From: Amycolatopsis anabasis
GTDB taxonomy: Bacteria > Actinomycetota > Actinomycetes > Mycobacteriales > Pseudonocardiaceae
Assembly: GCF_009765355.1 (NCBI RefSeq)
Contig: NZ_VTHK01000012.1
Span: 160,874 to 224,873 of the forward strand
Direction: 5' to 3'
Length of the DNA stretch: 64,000 nucleotides
The first letter of the stretch is position 1; each line of letters starts with the position of its first letter. Shown here in pieces: positions 8,424 through 17,601 of this stretch. Under the pieces are notes generated by a model. That model saw only the letters and a program-made list of their open reading frames with translations, was not told the DNA's origin and made no database searches. Position numbers and translations under genes: made by a program.

Positions 8424-9622
8424 GTCGACAAATGCTCCAATACCTCGGCCAGCGCCGAGGCGCCTCGGTCGACGTCGCCGGCCTCGGCGAACTCCTCCGG
8501 CGCATGGCTGATTCCGGTCGGGTTGCGCACGTACAGCATCCCAGCCGGAACGTGCGCCGCAAGGATCGCCGCGTCGTGGCCCGCCCCGGTCGGCAGCGCC
8601 GGGACACCGCCGAGCACGCCGTTCAGCTCGTCACGCAGGCCCGCGTCGAACGTCACGGTGTCCGAATAGGACTCCTCGGTGACGGTGACCGCGCAGCCCT
8701 CCGCGGCGGCCGCCGAGCGCGCCTCGCCGCTGATCTCCTCGACCAGCGCCCGGGTGCGGTTCGCGCCCGGCACCCGCGCGTCCAGCCAGAGGTCCACAGT
8801 GGACGCGATGACATTGGTCCCGCCCGGGGTGGGCACCAGCCTGCCCACGGTCGCCCGCGCGTCCTCGGCCGCGGCGGCGAAGCGCCGGGCCGCGGCGACC
8901 ACCGCGGCGGCCGGGAGCATCGGGTCGCTGCGGTCGGTGAGCAGCGTGGCGCCCGCGTGGTTTCCCTGGCCGGTGAAGGAGAACCGCCACCGCCCGTGCG
9001 CGATGACCGTACTGCCGACGGCGACCGGCGAGCCGAGGTCGATCAGGCCCCGCCCCTGTTCCACGTGCAGTTCGACGAACCGGCCGATCCGGCCGAGCGC
9101 CTCGTCATCGCGGCCGAACCGTTCGGGATCGTGGCCCGCGCGGGCGGCGGCCTCGGCCAGCGTGACGCCGTCCGGATCGCGCAGCGCACGGGCGCGGTCC
9201 GGGTCGAGCGAACCGGTCAGCAGCCGGGAACCCAGGCAGGGCACGCCGAACCGGCCGCCCTCCTCCTCCGCGAACACCACCACGGCGAGCGGGCGCGCCG
9301 GAGCGAACCCCTTGGCACGCAAGGAATCCACCGCGTCCAGCGCGCTGACCACGCCGAGCGGCCCGTCGAACGCGCCGCCGCCGGGCACCGAATCCAGATG
9401 GCTGCCGGTGACCACCGCGTCCGGTCCCGGGCTCCCCCACCACGCCCAGAGGTTGCCGTTGCGGTCGGTCTCCACGTCCAGCCCGCGCCGGGCGGCCTGC
9501 TCGGCGAACCAGGTGCGCAGTTCCCCTTCGGCCGCGTCGAACACGTGCCGGGAGTACCCGCCCCGGGAACGGTCCCGCCCGGTGTCCGCGAGTTCGCCGA
9601 GCAGCCTCGAGGCGGTAGTCAT
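8420..9622 (-). CDS. M20-family amidohydrolase (allantoate amidohydrolase-like) of the hut operon
   Basis: A 400-residue binuclear zinc hydrolase of the allantoate amidohydrolase/N-carbamoyl-amino-acid hydrolase group. Metal ligands are visible in VTGSHLDSVPGG, GAFDGPLGV, FAEEEGGRFG, VELHVEQG and GAGHDAAIL. In a Hut pathway that uses HutF the last step needs a formylglutamate deformylase (HutG), and no HutG is present here. The place in the operon, overlapping hutF by 4 bp, suggests this enzyme hydrolyses N-formylglutamate or a related N-substituted glutamate. That role is inferred; simple similarity would call it allantoate amidohydrolase. Confidence 0.88.
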   Translation of the reverse strand: MTTASRLLGELADTGRDRSRGGYSRHVFDAAEGELRTWFAEQAARRGLDVETDRNGNLWAWWGSPGPDAVVTGSHLDSVPGGGAFDGPLGVVSALDAVDSLRAKGFAPARPLAVVVFAEEEGGRFGVPCLGSRLLTGSLDPDRARALRDPDGVTLAEAAARAGHDPERFGRDDEALGRIGRFVELHVEQGRGLIDLGSPVAVGSTVIAHGRWRFSFTGQGNHAGATLLTDRSDPMLPAAAVVAAARRFAAAAEDARATVGRLVPTPGGTNVIASTVDLWLDARVPGANRTRALVEEISGEARSAAAAEGCAVTVTEESYSDTVTFDAGLRDELNGVLGGVPALPTGAGHDAAILAAHVPAGMLYVRNPTGISHAPEEFAEAGDVDRGASALAEVLEHLST

Positions 9623-9653
9623 GCCGCCTCCGCGGGAGAAAGTACGTCGGCGG

Positions 9654-11306
9654 TCATTCGCTTTCCCGCATCGGCACCCGCACCCCGCGCTCGTCCGCGA
9701 CCTCGGCGGCCCGGTCGTACCCGGCGTCCACGTGCCGGATGACGCCCATGCCCGGATCGTTGGTGAGCACCCGTTCCACCTTCCGCCCGGCCAGTGCGGT
9801 GCCGTCGGCCACGCACACCTGCCCCGCGTGGATCGACCGGCCCATCCCGACCCCGCCGCCGTGGTGGATCGACACCCAGCTCGCCCCGGAGGCGGTGTTG
9901 ACCAGCGCGTTGAGCAGCGGCCAGTCGGCGATCGCGTCCGAGCCGTCGGCCATGCCCTCGGTCTCCCGGTACGGCGAGGCCACGCTGCCCGAATCGAGGT
10001 GGTCGCGGCCGATCACGACCGGCGCCTTCAGCTCACCGCTGGCCACCATCTCGTTGAACCGCAGGCCCGCGAGGTGCCGCTCGCCGTAGCCGAGCCAGCA
10101 GATCCGGGCCGGAAGCCCTTGGAAGGCAACGCGTTCCGAAGCCATCCGGATCCAGCGGGCGAGGGATTCGTTCTCCGGGAACAGGTCCAGGATCGCGCGG
10201 TCGGTGGCCGCGATATCGGCCGGGTCCCCGGACAGCGCTGCCCAGCGGAACGGGCCCTTGCCCTCGCAGAACAGCGGGCGGATGTAGGCGGGCACGAAAC
10301 CCGGGAAGTCGAACGCGCGCTCGCAGCCGCCGAGCTTGGCCTCGCCGCGCAACGAGTTGCCGTAGTCGAACACCTCGGCGCCCCGGTCCAGGAAGCCGAG
10401 CATCGCGTCCACGTGCTCGGCCATGGAATCGCGGGACCGGTCGGTGAACTCGTCCGGCTTCTTCGCCGCGTAGTCGTGCCAGTCGTCCAGCTCGACGCCC
10501 TTCGGCAGGTAGGCCAGCGGGTCGTGCGCGGAGGTCTGGTCGGTGACGATGTCCACCTCGACACCCCGCCGCAGCAGTTCGGGCAGCACCTCGGCGGCGT
10601 TGCCGACGACCCCGACCGAGAGCGGGCGGCGCTCGCGTTTGGCGGCCTCGACCCGGCGGACGGCGTCGTCCAGGTCGTCGGCGACCTCGTCCAGGTACCG
10701 GGTTTCGACCCGGCGGTGCGCACGCCGCGGATCGCATTCGATCACCAGGGCGACGCCGTCGTTCATGGTCACCGCGAGCGGCTGGGCGCCGCCCATGCCG
10801 CCGAGTCCCGCGGTCACGGTGAGCGTGCCGCGCAGCGTTCCGCCGAACCGCTTGGCGGCGACCGCGGCGAAGGTCTCGTAGGTGCCCTGCAGGATGCCCT
10901 GGGTGCCGATGTAGATCCACGAACCCGCGGTCATCTGGCCGTACATGGTCAGCCCGAGCTGCTCCAACCGGCGGAACTCGGGCCAGGTCGCCCAGTCACC
11001 GACCAGGTTGGAGTTGGCCAGCAGCACGCGAGGCGCCCACTCGTGCGTGCGGAACACGCCCACCGGTTTGCCGGACTGCACCAGCAGCGTCTCATCTGCG
11101 TCCAAAGTGGACAGGGACCGGCTGATCGCGTCGAAGCTGGCCCAGTCGCGGGCCGCCTTGCCGGTGCCGCCGTAGACCACCAGATCCTCGGGCCGCTCGG
11201 CGACCTCCGGATCGAGGTTGTTGTGGAACATCCGCAACGCGGCCTCGGCCTGCCAGTTCTTCGCGGTCAGCTCGGTGCCGCGCGCGGCGCGAACCGTCCT
11301 GGTCAT
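9654..11306 (-). CDS. hutU: Urocanate hydratase
   Basis: A 550-residue urocanase, full length. It adds water to urocanate with a tightly bound NAD+ to give imidazolone propionate. Signatures include [67 protein letters not shown] and the active-site cysteine region [12 protein letters not shown]. The ATG at 11306 overlaps the hutH stop by four bases, so start choice is firm. A 31-bp gap follows before the M20 gene. Confidence 0.97.
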   Translation of the reverse strand: MTRTVRAARGTELTAKNWQAEAALRMFHNNLDPEVAERPEDLVVYGGTGKAARDWASFDAISRSLSTLDADETLLVQSGKPVGVFRTHEWAPRVLLANSNLVGDWATWPEFRRLEQLGLTMYGQMTAGSWIYIGTQGILQGTYETFAAVAAKRFGGTLRGTLTVTAGLGGMGGAQPLAVTMNDGVALVIECDPRRAHRRVETRYLDEVADDLDDAVRRVEAAKRERRPLSVGVVGNAAEVLPELLRRGVEVDIVTDQTSAHDPLAYLPKGVELDDWHDYAAKKPDEFTDRSRDSMAEHVDAMLGFLDRGAEVFDYGNSLRGEAKLGGCERAFDFPGFVPAYIRPLFCEGKGPFRWAALSGDPADIAATDRAILDLFPENESLARWIRMASERVAFQGLPARICWLGYGERHLAGLRFNEMVASGELKAPVVIGRDHLDSGSVASPYRETEGMADGSDAIADWPLLNALVNTASGASWVSIHHGGGVGMGRSIHAGQVCVADGTALAGRKVERVLTNDPGMGVIRHVDAGYDRAAEVADERGVRVPMRESE

Positions 11307-12844
11307 CGGATTTCCTCCCACTGGTCGGCAACGGCGTCGAGCACGGCGCCGGAACGGATGAGGTCTTCGGCGGCGGCGATCTCGGGGGCGAGGTGGCGGT
11401 CCGGGCCGGGGCCGTCGACCCGGGTGCGGAGCAGGTCCCGGACCGCGCCGGTGACCGGCGCCGGGCGCAGCGGCGCGCGAAAGTCCAGCGCCCGCGCGGC
11501 GGTGAGCAGTTCCACGGCGAGCACCGTGGTGAGCCCGTCGACGGCGCGGCGCAGCTTGCGCGCGGCCGACCAGCCCATCGACACGTGGTCCTCCTGCATC
11601 GCGCTGCTCGGGATCGAGTCCACCGAGGCGGGGGCCGCGAGCCGTTTCAGCTCGCTGACCAGCCCGGCCTGGGTGTACTGCGCGATCATGTGCCCGGAGT
11701 CCACGCCCGGATCGGCGGCGAGGAACGCGGGCAGCCCGTGCGACCGGGCCACGTCGAGCATCCGGTCGGTGCGGCGCTCGGCGATGCTCGCCACGTCGGC
11801 CACCGGGATCGCGAGGAAGTCGAGCGCGTAGGCCACCGGCGCGCCGTGGAAGTTGCCGTTGGACTCCACCCGGCCGTCGGGGAAGACCACCGGATTGTCC
11901 ACAGCGGACATCAGCTCCCGGTCGGCGACCAGATCGGTGTGGCTCAACGTGTCGCGCGCCGCGCCGTGCACCTGGGGCGCGCAGCGCAGCGAGTAGGCGT
12001 CCTGCACCCGGGTGCAGTCCGGGCCGCGGTGACTGGCCACGATCTCCGAACCGGCCAGCGCGGCGAACATCCGGCGCGCCGAACGCGCCTGACCGGGATG
12101 CGGCCGCAGTTCCTGCAGGTCCGCGGCGAACGCCCGGTCCGTGCCCAGCAGCGCCTCGACGCTCATCGCCGCGGTCAGATCGGCCACGTCGAGCAGGCGG
12201 TGCAGATCGGCGGACGCGAGCACCAGCATGCCGAGCATCCCGTCGGTGCCGTTGGTCAGCGCGAGGCCCTCCTTCTCGGCCGGGGCGATCGGCTCGAGCC
12301 CGGCCTCGCGCAGCGCGTCGGCGGCGGGCACCCGGTTTCCCGCGGCGTCGAAGACCTCGCCCTCACCCATCAGCGCGAGCGCGACCGCGGCCAGCGGCGC
12401 CAGGTCCCCGGAGCAGCCGAGCGAACCGTATTCGTGCACGACCGGTGCGATGCCCGCGTTGAGCAGCCCGGTGAGCGCGGCCGCGGTGGCCGGGCGGACC
12501 CCGGTGTAGCCGGACGCCAGCGTGCGCAGGCGCAGCAGCATCATCGCCCGCACCACCTCGGGTTCGACCGCGGAACCGGCCCCGGCGGCGTGCGAGCGGA
12601 TCAGCGAGCGTTGCAGCGCGGCGCGGCGGTCGGCGGGGATGTGCCGGACCGCGAGCGCGCCGAATCCGGTCGACACCCCGTAGGTCGGCTGCGTGGCCTC
12701 GGCCAGCGCGTCGATGTGTTCCCGGGCCGTGGCGACGTTCCGCGCCGCGACGTCGGTGAGCCGCACGTTCACCGAGCCACGGGCGATCGCGACCACCTCG
12801 TCGCGGGTCAGCGGTTTCGAGCCGAGCAGGACGGTTTCACCCAT
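11303..12844 (-). CDS. hutH: Histidine ammonia-lyase
   Basis: A 513-residue histidase, first enzyme of the pathway (L-histidine to urocanate and ammonia). The cofactor-forming tripeptide is Cys-Ser-Gly in [17 protein letters not shown], not the Ala-Ser-Gly of most bacterial enzymes. The methylidene-imidazolone ring can form from this variant, and other actinobacterial histidases share it. [14 protein letters not shown] and the [11 protein letters not shown] motif are also present. It is the first gene of the operon; the ATG at 12844 has a palindrome 53-72 bp upstream. Confidence 0.96.
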   Translation of the reverse strand: MGETVLLGSKPLTRDEVVAIARGSVNVRLTDVAARNVATAREHIDALAEATQPTYGVSTGFGALAVRHIPADRRAALQRSLIRSHAAGAGSAVEPEVVRAMMLLRLRTLASGYTGVRPATAAALTGLLNAGIAPVVHEYGSLGCSGDLAPLAAVALALMGEGEVFDAAGNRVPAADALREAGLEPIAPAEKEGLALTNGTDGMLGMLVLASADLHRLLDVADLTAAMSVEALLGTDRAFAADLQELRPHPGQARSARRMFAALAGSEIVASHRGPDCTRVQDAYSLRCAPQVHGAARDTLSHTDLVADRELMSAVDNPVVFPDGRVESNGNFHGAPVAYALDFLAIPVADVASIAERRTDRMLDVARSHGLPAFLAADPGVDSGHMIAQYTQAGLVSELKRLAAPASVDSIPSSAMQEDHVSMGWSAARKLRRAVDGLTTVLAVELLTAARALDFRAPLRPAPVTGAVRDLLRTRVDGPGPDRHLAPEIAAAEDLIRSGAVLDAVADQWEEIR

Positions 12845-12896
12845 GCCCCCATCCCAGCGCGGCCCGGCCCGCCGCACGACCCGAGATCCACCAAGA

Positions 12897-12916
12897 GTGT
12901 CTGGTATCCCAGACAC
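12897..12916. promoter_or_regulatory. Palindromic candidate operator of the hut operon
   Basis: GTGTCTGG-TATC-CCAGACAC has perfect 8-bp arms around a 4-bp centre. It lies 53-72 bp upstream of the hutH start, where an operator or the -35 region would be expected. The IclR regulator at 14612 is the best candidate ligand within the window, but a GntR-type protein elsewhere is equally possible. Confidence 0.6.
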
Positions 12917-12929
12917 ACCCCGGACCGCA

Positions 12930-12951
12930 CCGAAAGTGCCGCCACTTTCGG
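12930..12951 (-). terminator. Hairpin after the sigma/membrane-protein pair
   Basis: CCGAAAGTG-CCGC-CACTTTCGG, a perfect 9-bp stem, lies 19 bp beyond the stop of the minus-strand gene at 12970. There is no T tract. It separates that operon from hutH. Confidence 0.6.
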
Positions 12952-12969
12952 CGAGCGCCGCGGGGCGGG

Positions 12970-14001
12970 TCAGCGAGTGCCGAGCCAGGGGTAACCGGCC
13001 TGTTCGTCGACGGTCAGCGCGTCGGTCACGGCGATCAGGTCCGGCAGCGGCATCAAACCGTCGGCGTCGGTGCCGTAGACCGACAGCAGCAGCCCGTTGC
13101 CGAGCGGCACCGCGATCCGCGAACCCGGCAGCGATCCGTCCGGCCGTTCGAGGTAGCTGCCGGACCGGCCGCGCACGGTCACCGGTTGGCCGCCCGGGCG
13201 GAACTCGGCCCGGCTGAGTTCCACCGACACCAGGTACTTCCCCCGGCGGCCCTGCGCGACCGCGGTCCAGCCGTCCGGCGAGGCGCCACGCACCGAGAAG
13301 CCCAGGTCCCGCAGGCCGTCCCCGATCACCGGCATCCGCACCTCCGGGGCCTCGACCGGGCGCACCGAATCGGCGATCCGCCGCGCCAGCGCGAGCGGTT
13401 TCGGCAGGTTGCCGACGTTGAGCACGAGGACCGTATCCGCCCCGGGCATCCAGACCAGCCGGGCGAACTGGTCCTCCGCCCGGTCGGCCGCCACGTACCC
13501 GCGGGTGCCGCCGACCGGCACCCCGTTCTTGCCGCTGGCCAGGACGCGCGGCACGTCGGCCCAGGCCGGGGCGGTGGCCGGGTACACGGAGAGCTGGGCG
13601 TACGGCTCGTTCCCGTCCTGAATGCCCCCGTTGTGCCCGGGGGTCCACGTCCGGTACACCCCCTGATCGTTGGCGTGGCCGCGTTCGGTCTCCACCAGGC
13701 CCTCGGGCAGCCAGCCCGGGCCGAAACGCAGGGGCGTCCCCGGCCGCTCCGGGGGCGCGGCCGGTGCGGCGGGCGGCAGCGGCGCCTGCTGGTTCACCGG
13801 GGCCAGCAGCCGCAACGACAACGGCACCCCGACCGCCACGATCGCCACCGCGGCGAACGCGGCCAGCAGCCGGAAGGATCCGCGGCGCGGGGTGCGGCCC
13901 TGGTGCAGCCCGGCGAGCACGCGTTGCGGATGCGGGGCGCGCTCGGCCTGCCGGGCCAGGGCGTCCCGGATGAGCTGTTCGGTGTCGTGCGGCGCGGTCA
14001 C
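12970..14001 (-). CDS. Single-pass membrane protein, putative sigma-factor partner
   Basis: A 343-residue protein with a ~45-residue cytoplasmic N-terminus, one membrane helix at about residues 45-67 (LLAAFAAVAIVAVGVPLSLRLL), a Pro/Ala linker and a ~250-residue external domain. Its start overlaps the sigma-factor stop by 4 bp. That arrangement is typical of an anti-sigma factor, but the short N-terminus shows no zinc anti-sigma HxxxCxxC motif. SigE-family partners in actinobacteria often look like this. The external domain matches no family I recognise. Confidence 0.75.
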   Translation of the reverse strand: MTAPHDTEQLIRDALARQAERAPHPQRVLAGLHQGRTPRRGSFRLLAAFAAVAIVAVGVPLSLRLLAPVNQQAPLPPAAPAAPPERPGTPLRFGPGWLPEGLVETERGHANDQGVYRTWTPGHNGGIQDGNEPYAQLSVYPATAPAWADVPRVLASGKNGVPVGGTRGYVAADRAEDQFARLVWMPGADTVLVLNVGNLPKPLALARRIADSVRPVEAPEVRMPVIGDGLRDLGFSVRGASPDGWTAVAQGRRGKYLVSVELSRAEFRPGGQPVTVRGRSGSYLERPDGSLPGSRIAVPLGNGLLLSVYGTDADGLMPLPDLIAVTDALTVDEQAGYPWLGTR

Positions 14002-14510
14002 AGAGCCTCCCTGGGGGAAAGCGCGGGCTGGCGGGTGACCGTGCGCAAGGTGCTCAGCGCACGGGAAAGGTGGCTGCGCACGGTTCCCTCACGGCAGCCG
14101 AGGACCGCGCCGATCTCGGCGTCGGTGTAGTGCTCGTAGTAGCGCAGGACGACCGCGGTGCGCTGCTTGCGGGGCAACCGGGCGATCCGGGCGAGCATCG
14201 CGTCGCGCTCGTCGTACTGGAGGTTGGGATCGGGCACCACCGGTCCGATGGCGTCGAGCACGGGCAGGGACAGCGCGACCTCGCGGGCCGCCCGCCGCCG
14301 GCGCCACGACAGGTACTCGTTGGTCACCATCCGTTTGACGTAGGCGTGCGGCGCGTCCGTCTCCGCGATCCGCGGCCAGCGCTGCTGCGCGCGGAGCAGC
14401 ACCTCCTGGACCACGTCCTGCGCCAGATGCGGGTCGCAGGTCAGCACGGTGGCATAGCGCAGCAACGCGTCCAGCCGAGCCGCCACGAACTCGTCGAAGC
14501 TGAGGGCCAA
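13998..14510 (-). CDS. SigE-family ECF RNA polymerase sigma factor
   Basis: A 170-residue extracytoplasmic-function sigma factor. Region 2 includes LLRYATVLTCDPHLAQDVVQE and region 4 includes LPRKQRTAVVLRYYEHYTDAE with the helix GCREGTVRSHLSRAL. FDEFVAARLDALLRYA at the N-terminus is typical of the actinobacterial SigE family. The start is a TTG at 14510 with GGAAGGA five bases upstream. It is cotranscribed with the membrane protein at 12970. Its regulon is unknown. Confidence 0.92.
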   Translation of the reverse strand: MALSFDEFVAARLDALLRYATVLTCDPHLAQDVVQEVLLRAQQRWPRIAETDAPHAYVKRMVTNEYLSWRRRRAAREVALSLPVLDAIGPVVPDPNLQYDERDAMLARIARLPRKQRTAVVLRYYEHYTDAEIGAVLGCREGTVRSHLSRALSTLRTVTRQPALSPREAL

Positions 14511-14611
14511 GGCAGTCCTTCCGGCGGGGTGTCGTCCCTCAGACGTGACGGCGGATCATTCTGTTGAGTCGTAGCCTCGGGAATCACCAGGAGTATCGAG
14601 GAGGGCACCGC

Positions 14612-15400
14612 GTGGGCACGAGCAGCGATGTCCCGGCGTTGCGCCGGGGCCTGAGCATCCTGCGCGTGCTGGCCGGGCGCGCGGGTCCGGTGTCGGCCGC
14701 GACCGTGGCCCGCGAACTGGGCCTGCCGCGTTCGACGACCTACCACCTGCTGTCCGAATTGGAGGCCGCCGGGTTCGTCGCGCATCTGCCCGCCGAACGC
14801 CGTTACGGCCTGGGCATCGCCGCGTTCGAGCTCGGTTCCGCGTACCTGCGGCACGATCCGCTGGAGCGGCTGGCCGGTCCGCTGCTGCGCAAGCTCGTCG
14901 ACCGGGTCGGGCACACCGCGCATCTCGGCGTGCTGCACGGCAACGAGTCGCTGTACCTGATCAAGGAACGTCCCGGCCGCCCGGAGACGCTGGTGACCGA
15001 GGTGGGGGTACGGTTGCCGGCGCATCTGACCGCCTCCGGCCGGGCGATGCTGGCGCAGGTGCCCGCCGCCCACGTCCGGGCGCTGTTCCCGGCCGCGTCG
15101 GCCTTCCTGCGGCGCACCGAGCGGGGGCCGCGCGGGCTCGCCGAGCTGCGGCAGGTCCTGCGCACCGAGCGCAGGCTCGGCTGGGCGGTCGAGGACGGAT
15201 ACGTCACCCCGGGGTTCGCCTCGGTGGCGCATCCGGTCTTCGACCACGGCCGCCGCCCGCTCGCCGCGATCAGCGTGACCTTCCGGCACCACTGCGCGAA
15301 CGAGCCCGCGGTGTGCGGGCAGACCTGGCCCGAACTGGCCGCCGAGATCCGCCGCACCGCGGACGAACTGACCAGCCGGATCGGCGGTCGCCGTCCGTGA
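14612..15400 (+). CDS. IclR-family transcriptional regulator
   Basis: A 262-residue regulator. The N-terminal winged helix reads LRRGLSILRVLAGRAGPVSA and ARELGLPRSTTYHLLSELEA; the C-terminal IclR effector domain contains HLTASGRAMLAQVP and the conserved end VEDGYVTPGFASVAHPVFDH. The GTG at 14612 has GAGGAGGG six bases upstream. It is divergent from the sigma-factor gene. Because IclR proteins often govern nearby catabolic operons, it may control hut, 1.8 kb away; that is an inference. Confidence 0.9.
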   Translation: MGTSSDVPALRRGLSILRVLAGRAGPVSAATVARELGLPRSTTYHLLSELEAAGFVAHLPAERRYGLGIAAFELGSAYLRHDPLERLAGPLLRKLVDRVGHTAHLGVLHGNESLYLIKERPGRPETLVTEVGVRLPAHLTASGRAMLAQVPAAHVRALFPAASAFLRRTERGPRGLAELRQVLRTERRLGWAVEDGYVTPGFASVAHPVFDHGRRPLAAISVTFRHHCANEPAVCGQTWPELAAEIRRTADELTSRIGGRRP

Positions 15401-15407
15401 AGGGTCG

Positions 15408-15620
15408 CTAACTGTCCGCCGTGCTGCGTCCATCCGCGGTCAGGCCGAGCATCGCCAGCAATTCGGCGCATTCCCGGGCGTCCGACGAGTGCCCCGCGAC
15501 GGTGAGCGCCGCGCGGCCGTTCTGCTCGTCAAGCCGGACCCGCTCCTCCGCGCGGACCCCGGCGAGCCATCCCTGCTCGTCAACCGGTTTCGGACTGCTT
15601 GCGTGCCTTGCCCAAGTCAT
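15408..15620 (-). CDS. Small conserved hypothetical protein, 70 aa
   Basis: A 70-residue acidic soluble protein with ALTVAGHSSDARECAELLAMLGL in the C-terminal half. The ATG at 15620 has GAAGAAGG six bases upstream. It is convergent with the IclR gene, only 7 bp apart, and downstream of the GH25 gene on the same strand. A palindrome (15666-15685) lies 46 bp upstream. No function is recognised. Confidence 0.65.
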   Translation of the reverse strand: MTWARHASSPKPVDEQGWLAGVRAEERVRLDEQNGRAALTVAGHSSDARECAELLAMLGLTADGRSTADS

Positions 15621-15665
15621 CTGGCACCTTCTTCCGGCCCCCGTATGGTCGGGACCCGGACAGCA

Positions 15666-15685
15666 TGTCACCCATCGGTGTGACA
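15666..15685. promoter_or_regulatory. Palindrome upstream of the 70-aa gene
   Basis: TGTCAC-N8-GTGACA, with two more matched bases inside, sits 46-65 bp upstream of the minus-strand start at 15620. The place suits an operator. The binding protein is unknown. Confidence 0.4.
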
Positions 15686-15714
15686 GCCCTCACCGACCCC
15701 CGGTTGCGGCGCGA

Positions 15715-16671
15715 TCAGCTCGATCCGGCCAGCCGCCGGCCCTGCTCCTCGACGATCTCCTTCGCCAGGTCGTCCGGCAGGGCTTCCAGCATCGCCGTCG
15801 CGATCTCCTTGCGCGCCTCCGGACCGACTTCCGCCGATTCCTTGCGCCCCAGCAGCTCGGCCAGCATCGAATTGATCGACTGCCCGTTCGGCATCGACGG
15901 CCCGCCGGTGAAGATCGCGGCGATGACCGCGAGCTCGAGGCGTTCCAGAATCCGGTTGACGGTCTTCTCGGTTTCGCGTTGCGAAAGGACCATTCCGCGA
16001 CCGGGCATCGGGCTGTCCCCGCGACCGTCCACGATGTAACCGTAAATGGTCATCAACGCATTGCGTTCATCGTCTCGCAAGTCTTCCTCCTCGGCGAAGT
16101 GCCGGTTCGTGTAGGACTCGTTCAGGTCCACACCGCTCGCGTTGATTCCGGGGATCTGCCCGGCTTGGGAATACTGGTGGACGTCGTACCGGCCGGCGGC
16201 GGCATCGGGCCGCGCCCCGTACCGCGCGAGCCAGATGACCAGTTCGCCGATGCCCCAGTTGTCCGGTCGCAGCGCCTTGGCGAACGAGTTGTTCATGTAC
16301 ACGCCGGGCCGGAAGCCGAGGGAAGCCACCTTGCGGCAGAACCGGATGGCGAAATCCCGGGCCGCGTTGTTCGGGGCGAACGGGGCCTCGAGATCGAGCA
16401 TCGGGACGAGGCCGGTCGCGCCGAGGCGGCGAACCTCGTTGATCAGGATTTCGGCCTGACGTTCGGGCGCGGGAGAAGTTTGCGCGTAGTGGTAACCACC
16501 GACCGGAATGCCCACCGATCGGGCACCGGAAACCAGACCGTCACCCGGATATTGCGCCCGGCCGCCACCATCGGTGAGTTTCACCCACACATAGCCGACC
16601 CCGCGGTTGCGCACCGCCCGCCAATCCGTGACCTTCTGGTATCGCGCATAAAGATCGATTCCAAGGGCCAT
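15715..16671 (-). CDS. GH25-type muramidase, no signal peptide
   Basis: A 318-residue protein. The first ~195 residues form a glycoside hydrolase 25 domain: GIDLYARYQKVTDW, GVGYVWVKLTDGGG, GIPVGGYHYAQTSP, the catalytic region LVPMLDLEAPF and YDVHQYSQAGQIPGI. The remaining ~120 residues are helical and acidic (ALMTIYGYIVDGRG, NRILERLELAVIAAIFTGG), with no known cell-wall binding motif. GH25 enzymes cleave the glycan of peptidoglycan. There is no export signal and no neighbouring holin or phage gene, so it may be a domesticated endolysin. The ATG at 16671 follows a GAGGTG site. Confidence 0.82.
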   Translation of the reverse strand: MALGIDLYARYQKVTDWRAVRNRGVGYVWVKLTDGGGRAQYPGDGLVSGARSVGIPVGGYHYAQTSPAPERQAEILINEVRRLGATGLVPMLDLEAPFAPNNAARDFAIRFCRKVASLGFRPGVYMNNSFAKALRPDNWGIGELVIWLARYGARPDAAAGRYDVHQYSQAGQIPGINASGVDLNESYTNRHFAEEEDLRDDERNALMTIYGYIVDGRGDSPMPGRGMVLSQRETEKTVNRILERLELAVIAAIFTGGPSMPNGQSINSMLAELLGRKESAEVGPEARKEIATAMLEALPDDLAKEIVEEQGRRLAGSS

Positions 16672-16836
16672 GGTCACCTCACAAGGCCGGACCCCCACGG
16701 TCCGTGACCGGATAACCATTTTCTCCCAATTACCCGAAATGGTCTATCGGCCGTTCCAGTGGTCAGCGGAAGAAACTCGCTCGAACACCGTCCTCCGGCC
16801 ACGCACGGTCACCAGTGCTCGCTTGACATGTGACTG

Positions 16837-16866
16837 TTGACGAAATTTCAAATCTGGTCATATGCT
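16837..16866 (+). promoter_or_regulatory. Leaderless promoter of the TetR gene
   Basis: TTGACG at 16837-16842 and TATGCT at 16861-16866 are separated by 18 bp. Transcription starting about seven bases after the -10 would begin at the A of the ATG at 16873. There is no Shine-Dalgarno sequence before that ATG. GAAATTTC in the spacer is a perfect 8-bp palindrome and may be part of an autoregulatory site. Confidence 0.65.
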
Positions 16867-16872
16867 CGCACC

Positions 16873-17592
16873 ATGACCGACGCATCCTCCACCTCGGACA
16901 CCGAAGGCCGGTTCGCCCGGGCCGACCGCATCCTGGACGCCGCCGCGGACCTGTTGCTGCACCTGGGGTACCGCCGGGTGACCGTGGAGGACGTCGCCGA
17001 ACGGGCCGGGATCGGCAAGGGCACCGTCTACCTGCACTGGAAGACCCGGCAGGACCTCTTCCTCGCCGTGCTGCAGCGCGAGGTGGTGGCCTCGCTCGAC
17101 GAACTCGTCGAAGCGTTGCGGTCGGATCCCGCCACCGCCCTGCTGCACCGGCTCACCAAGATCCATTTCACGAACGTGCTGCGCCGACCGCTGCTCCGCG
17201 CGGTCTACACCACCGATCCCGAAGTCCTGGGCAAGCTCGCGAAGGCCCTGCACGATCTGCAACACCCCCGCCACCACGAGGCGTTCGACGACTACCTGGC
17301 CCTGCTGGCGAAACACGACCTGCTCCGCACCGACCTGACCGTGCGCGAGATCTCCTACGCCTACCACGCGACCCTGCACGGTTTCCTGCTGACCGATTCC
17401 TACAACGGCGGGCGCACGGCCGAGCCCACCGAGCACAAGGCGGATCTGCTGGCGACCACCGTGCAGCACGCGTTCGAACCCACCCGGCCCGCTCCGGCCA
17501 AGGCCCTGCGAGCGGTCGGCCCGCGCGCGATCGAACTGTTCGCCGAATCCGCCGACCTCGACCGCACCCGCCTGCACAGCGCCTACGCCTAG
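16873..17592 (+). CDS. TetR-family transcriptional regulator
   Basis: A 239-residue regulator. The helix-turn-helix is in RILDAAADLLLHLGYRRVTV, then VEDVAERAGIGKGTVYLHWK. The rest is the variable all-helical ligand domain. It is followed after 9 bp by an F420-type oxidoreductase, which it probably controls together with itself. The mRNA appears to be leaderless (see the promoter just upstream). Confidence 0.92.
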   Translation: MTDASSTSDTEGRFARADRILDAAADLLLHLGYRRVTVEDVAERAGIGKGTVYLHWKTRQDLFLAVLQREVVASLDELVEALRSDPATALLHRLTKIHFTNVLRRPLLRAVYTTDPEVLGKLAKALHDLQHPRHHEAFDDYLALLAKHDLLRTDLTVREISYAYHATLHGFLLTDSYNGGRTAEPTEHKADLLATTVQHAFEPTRPAPAKALRAVGPRAIELFAESADLDRTRLHSAYA

Positions 17593-17601
17593 GGAGAATT
17601 C

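Noticed and set aside
8679..11831. A 1050-codon plus-strand open frame across the hut genes
   Set aside because: It is antisense to M20, hutU and hutH, which have clear family motifs; long antisense frames are common in very GC-rich coding DNA.
15715..16671. Prophage at the GH25 gene
   Set aside because: No integrase, capsid, tail, holin or attachment site is nearby.
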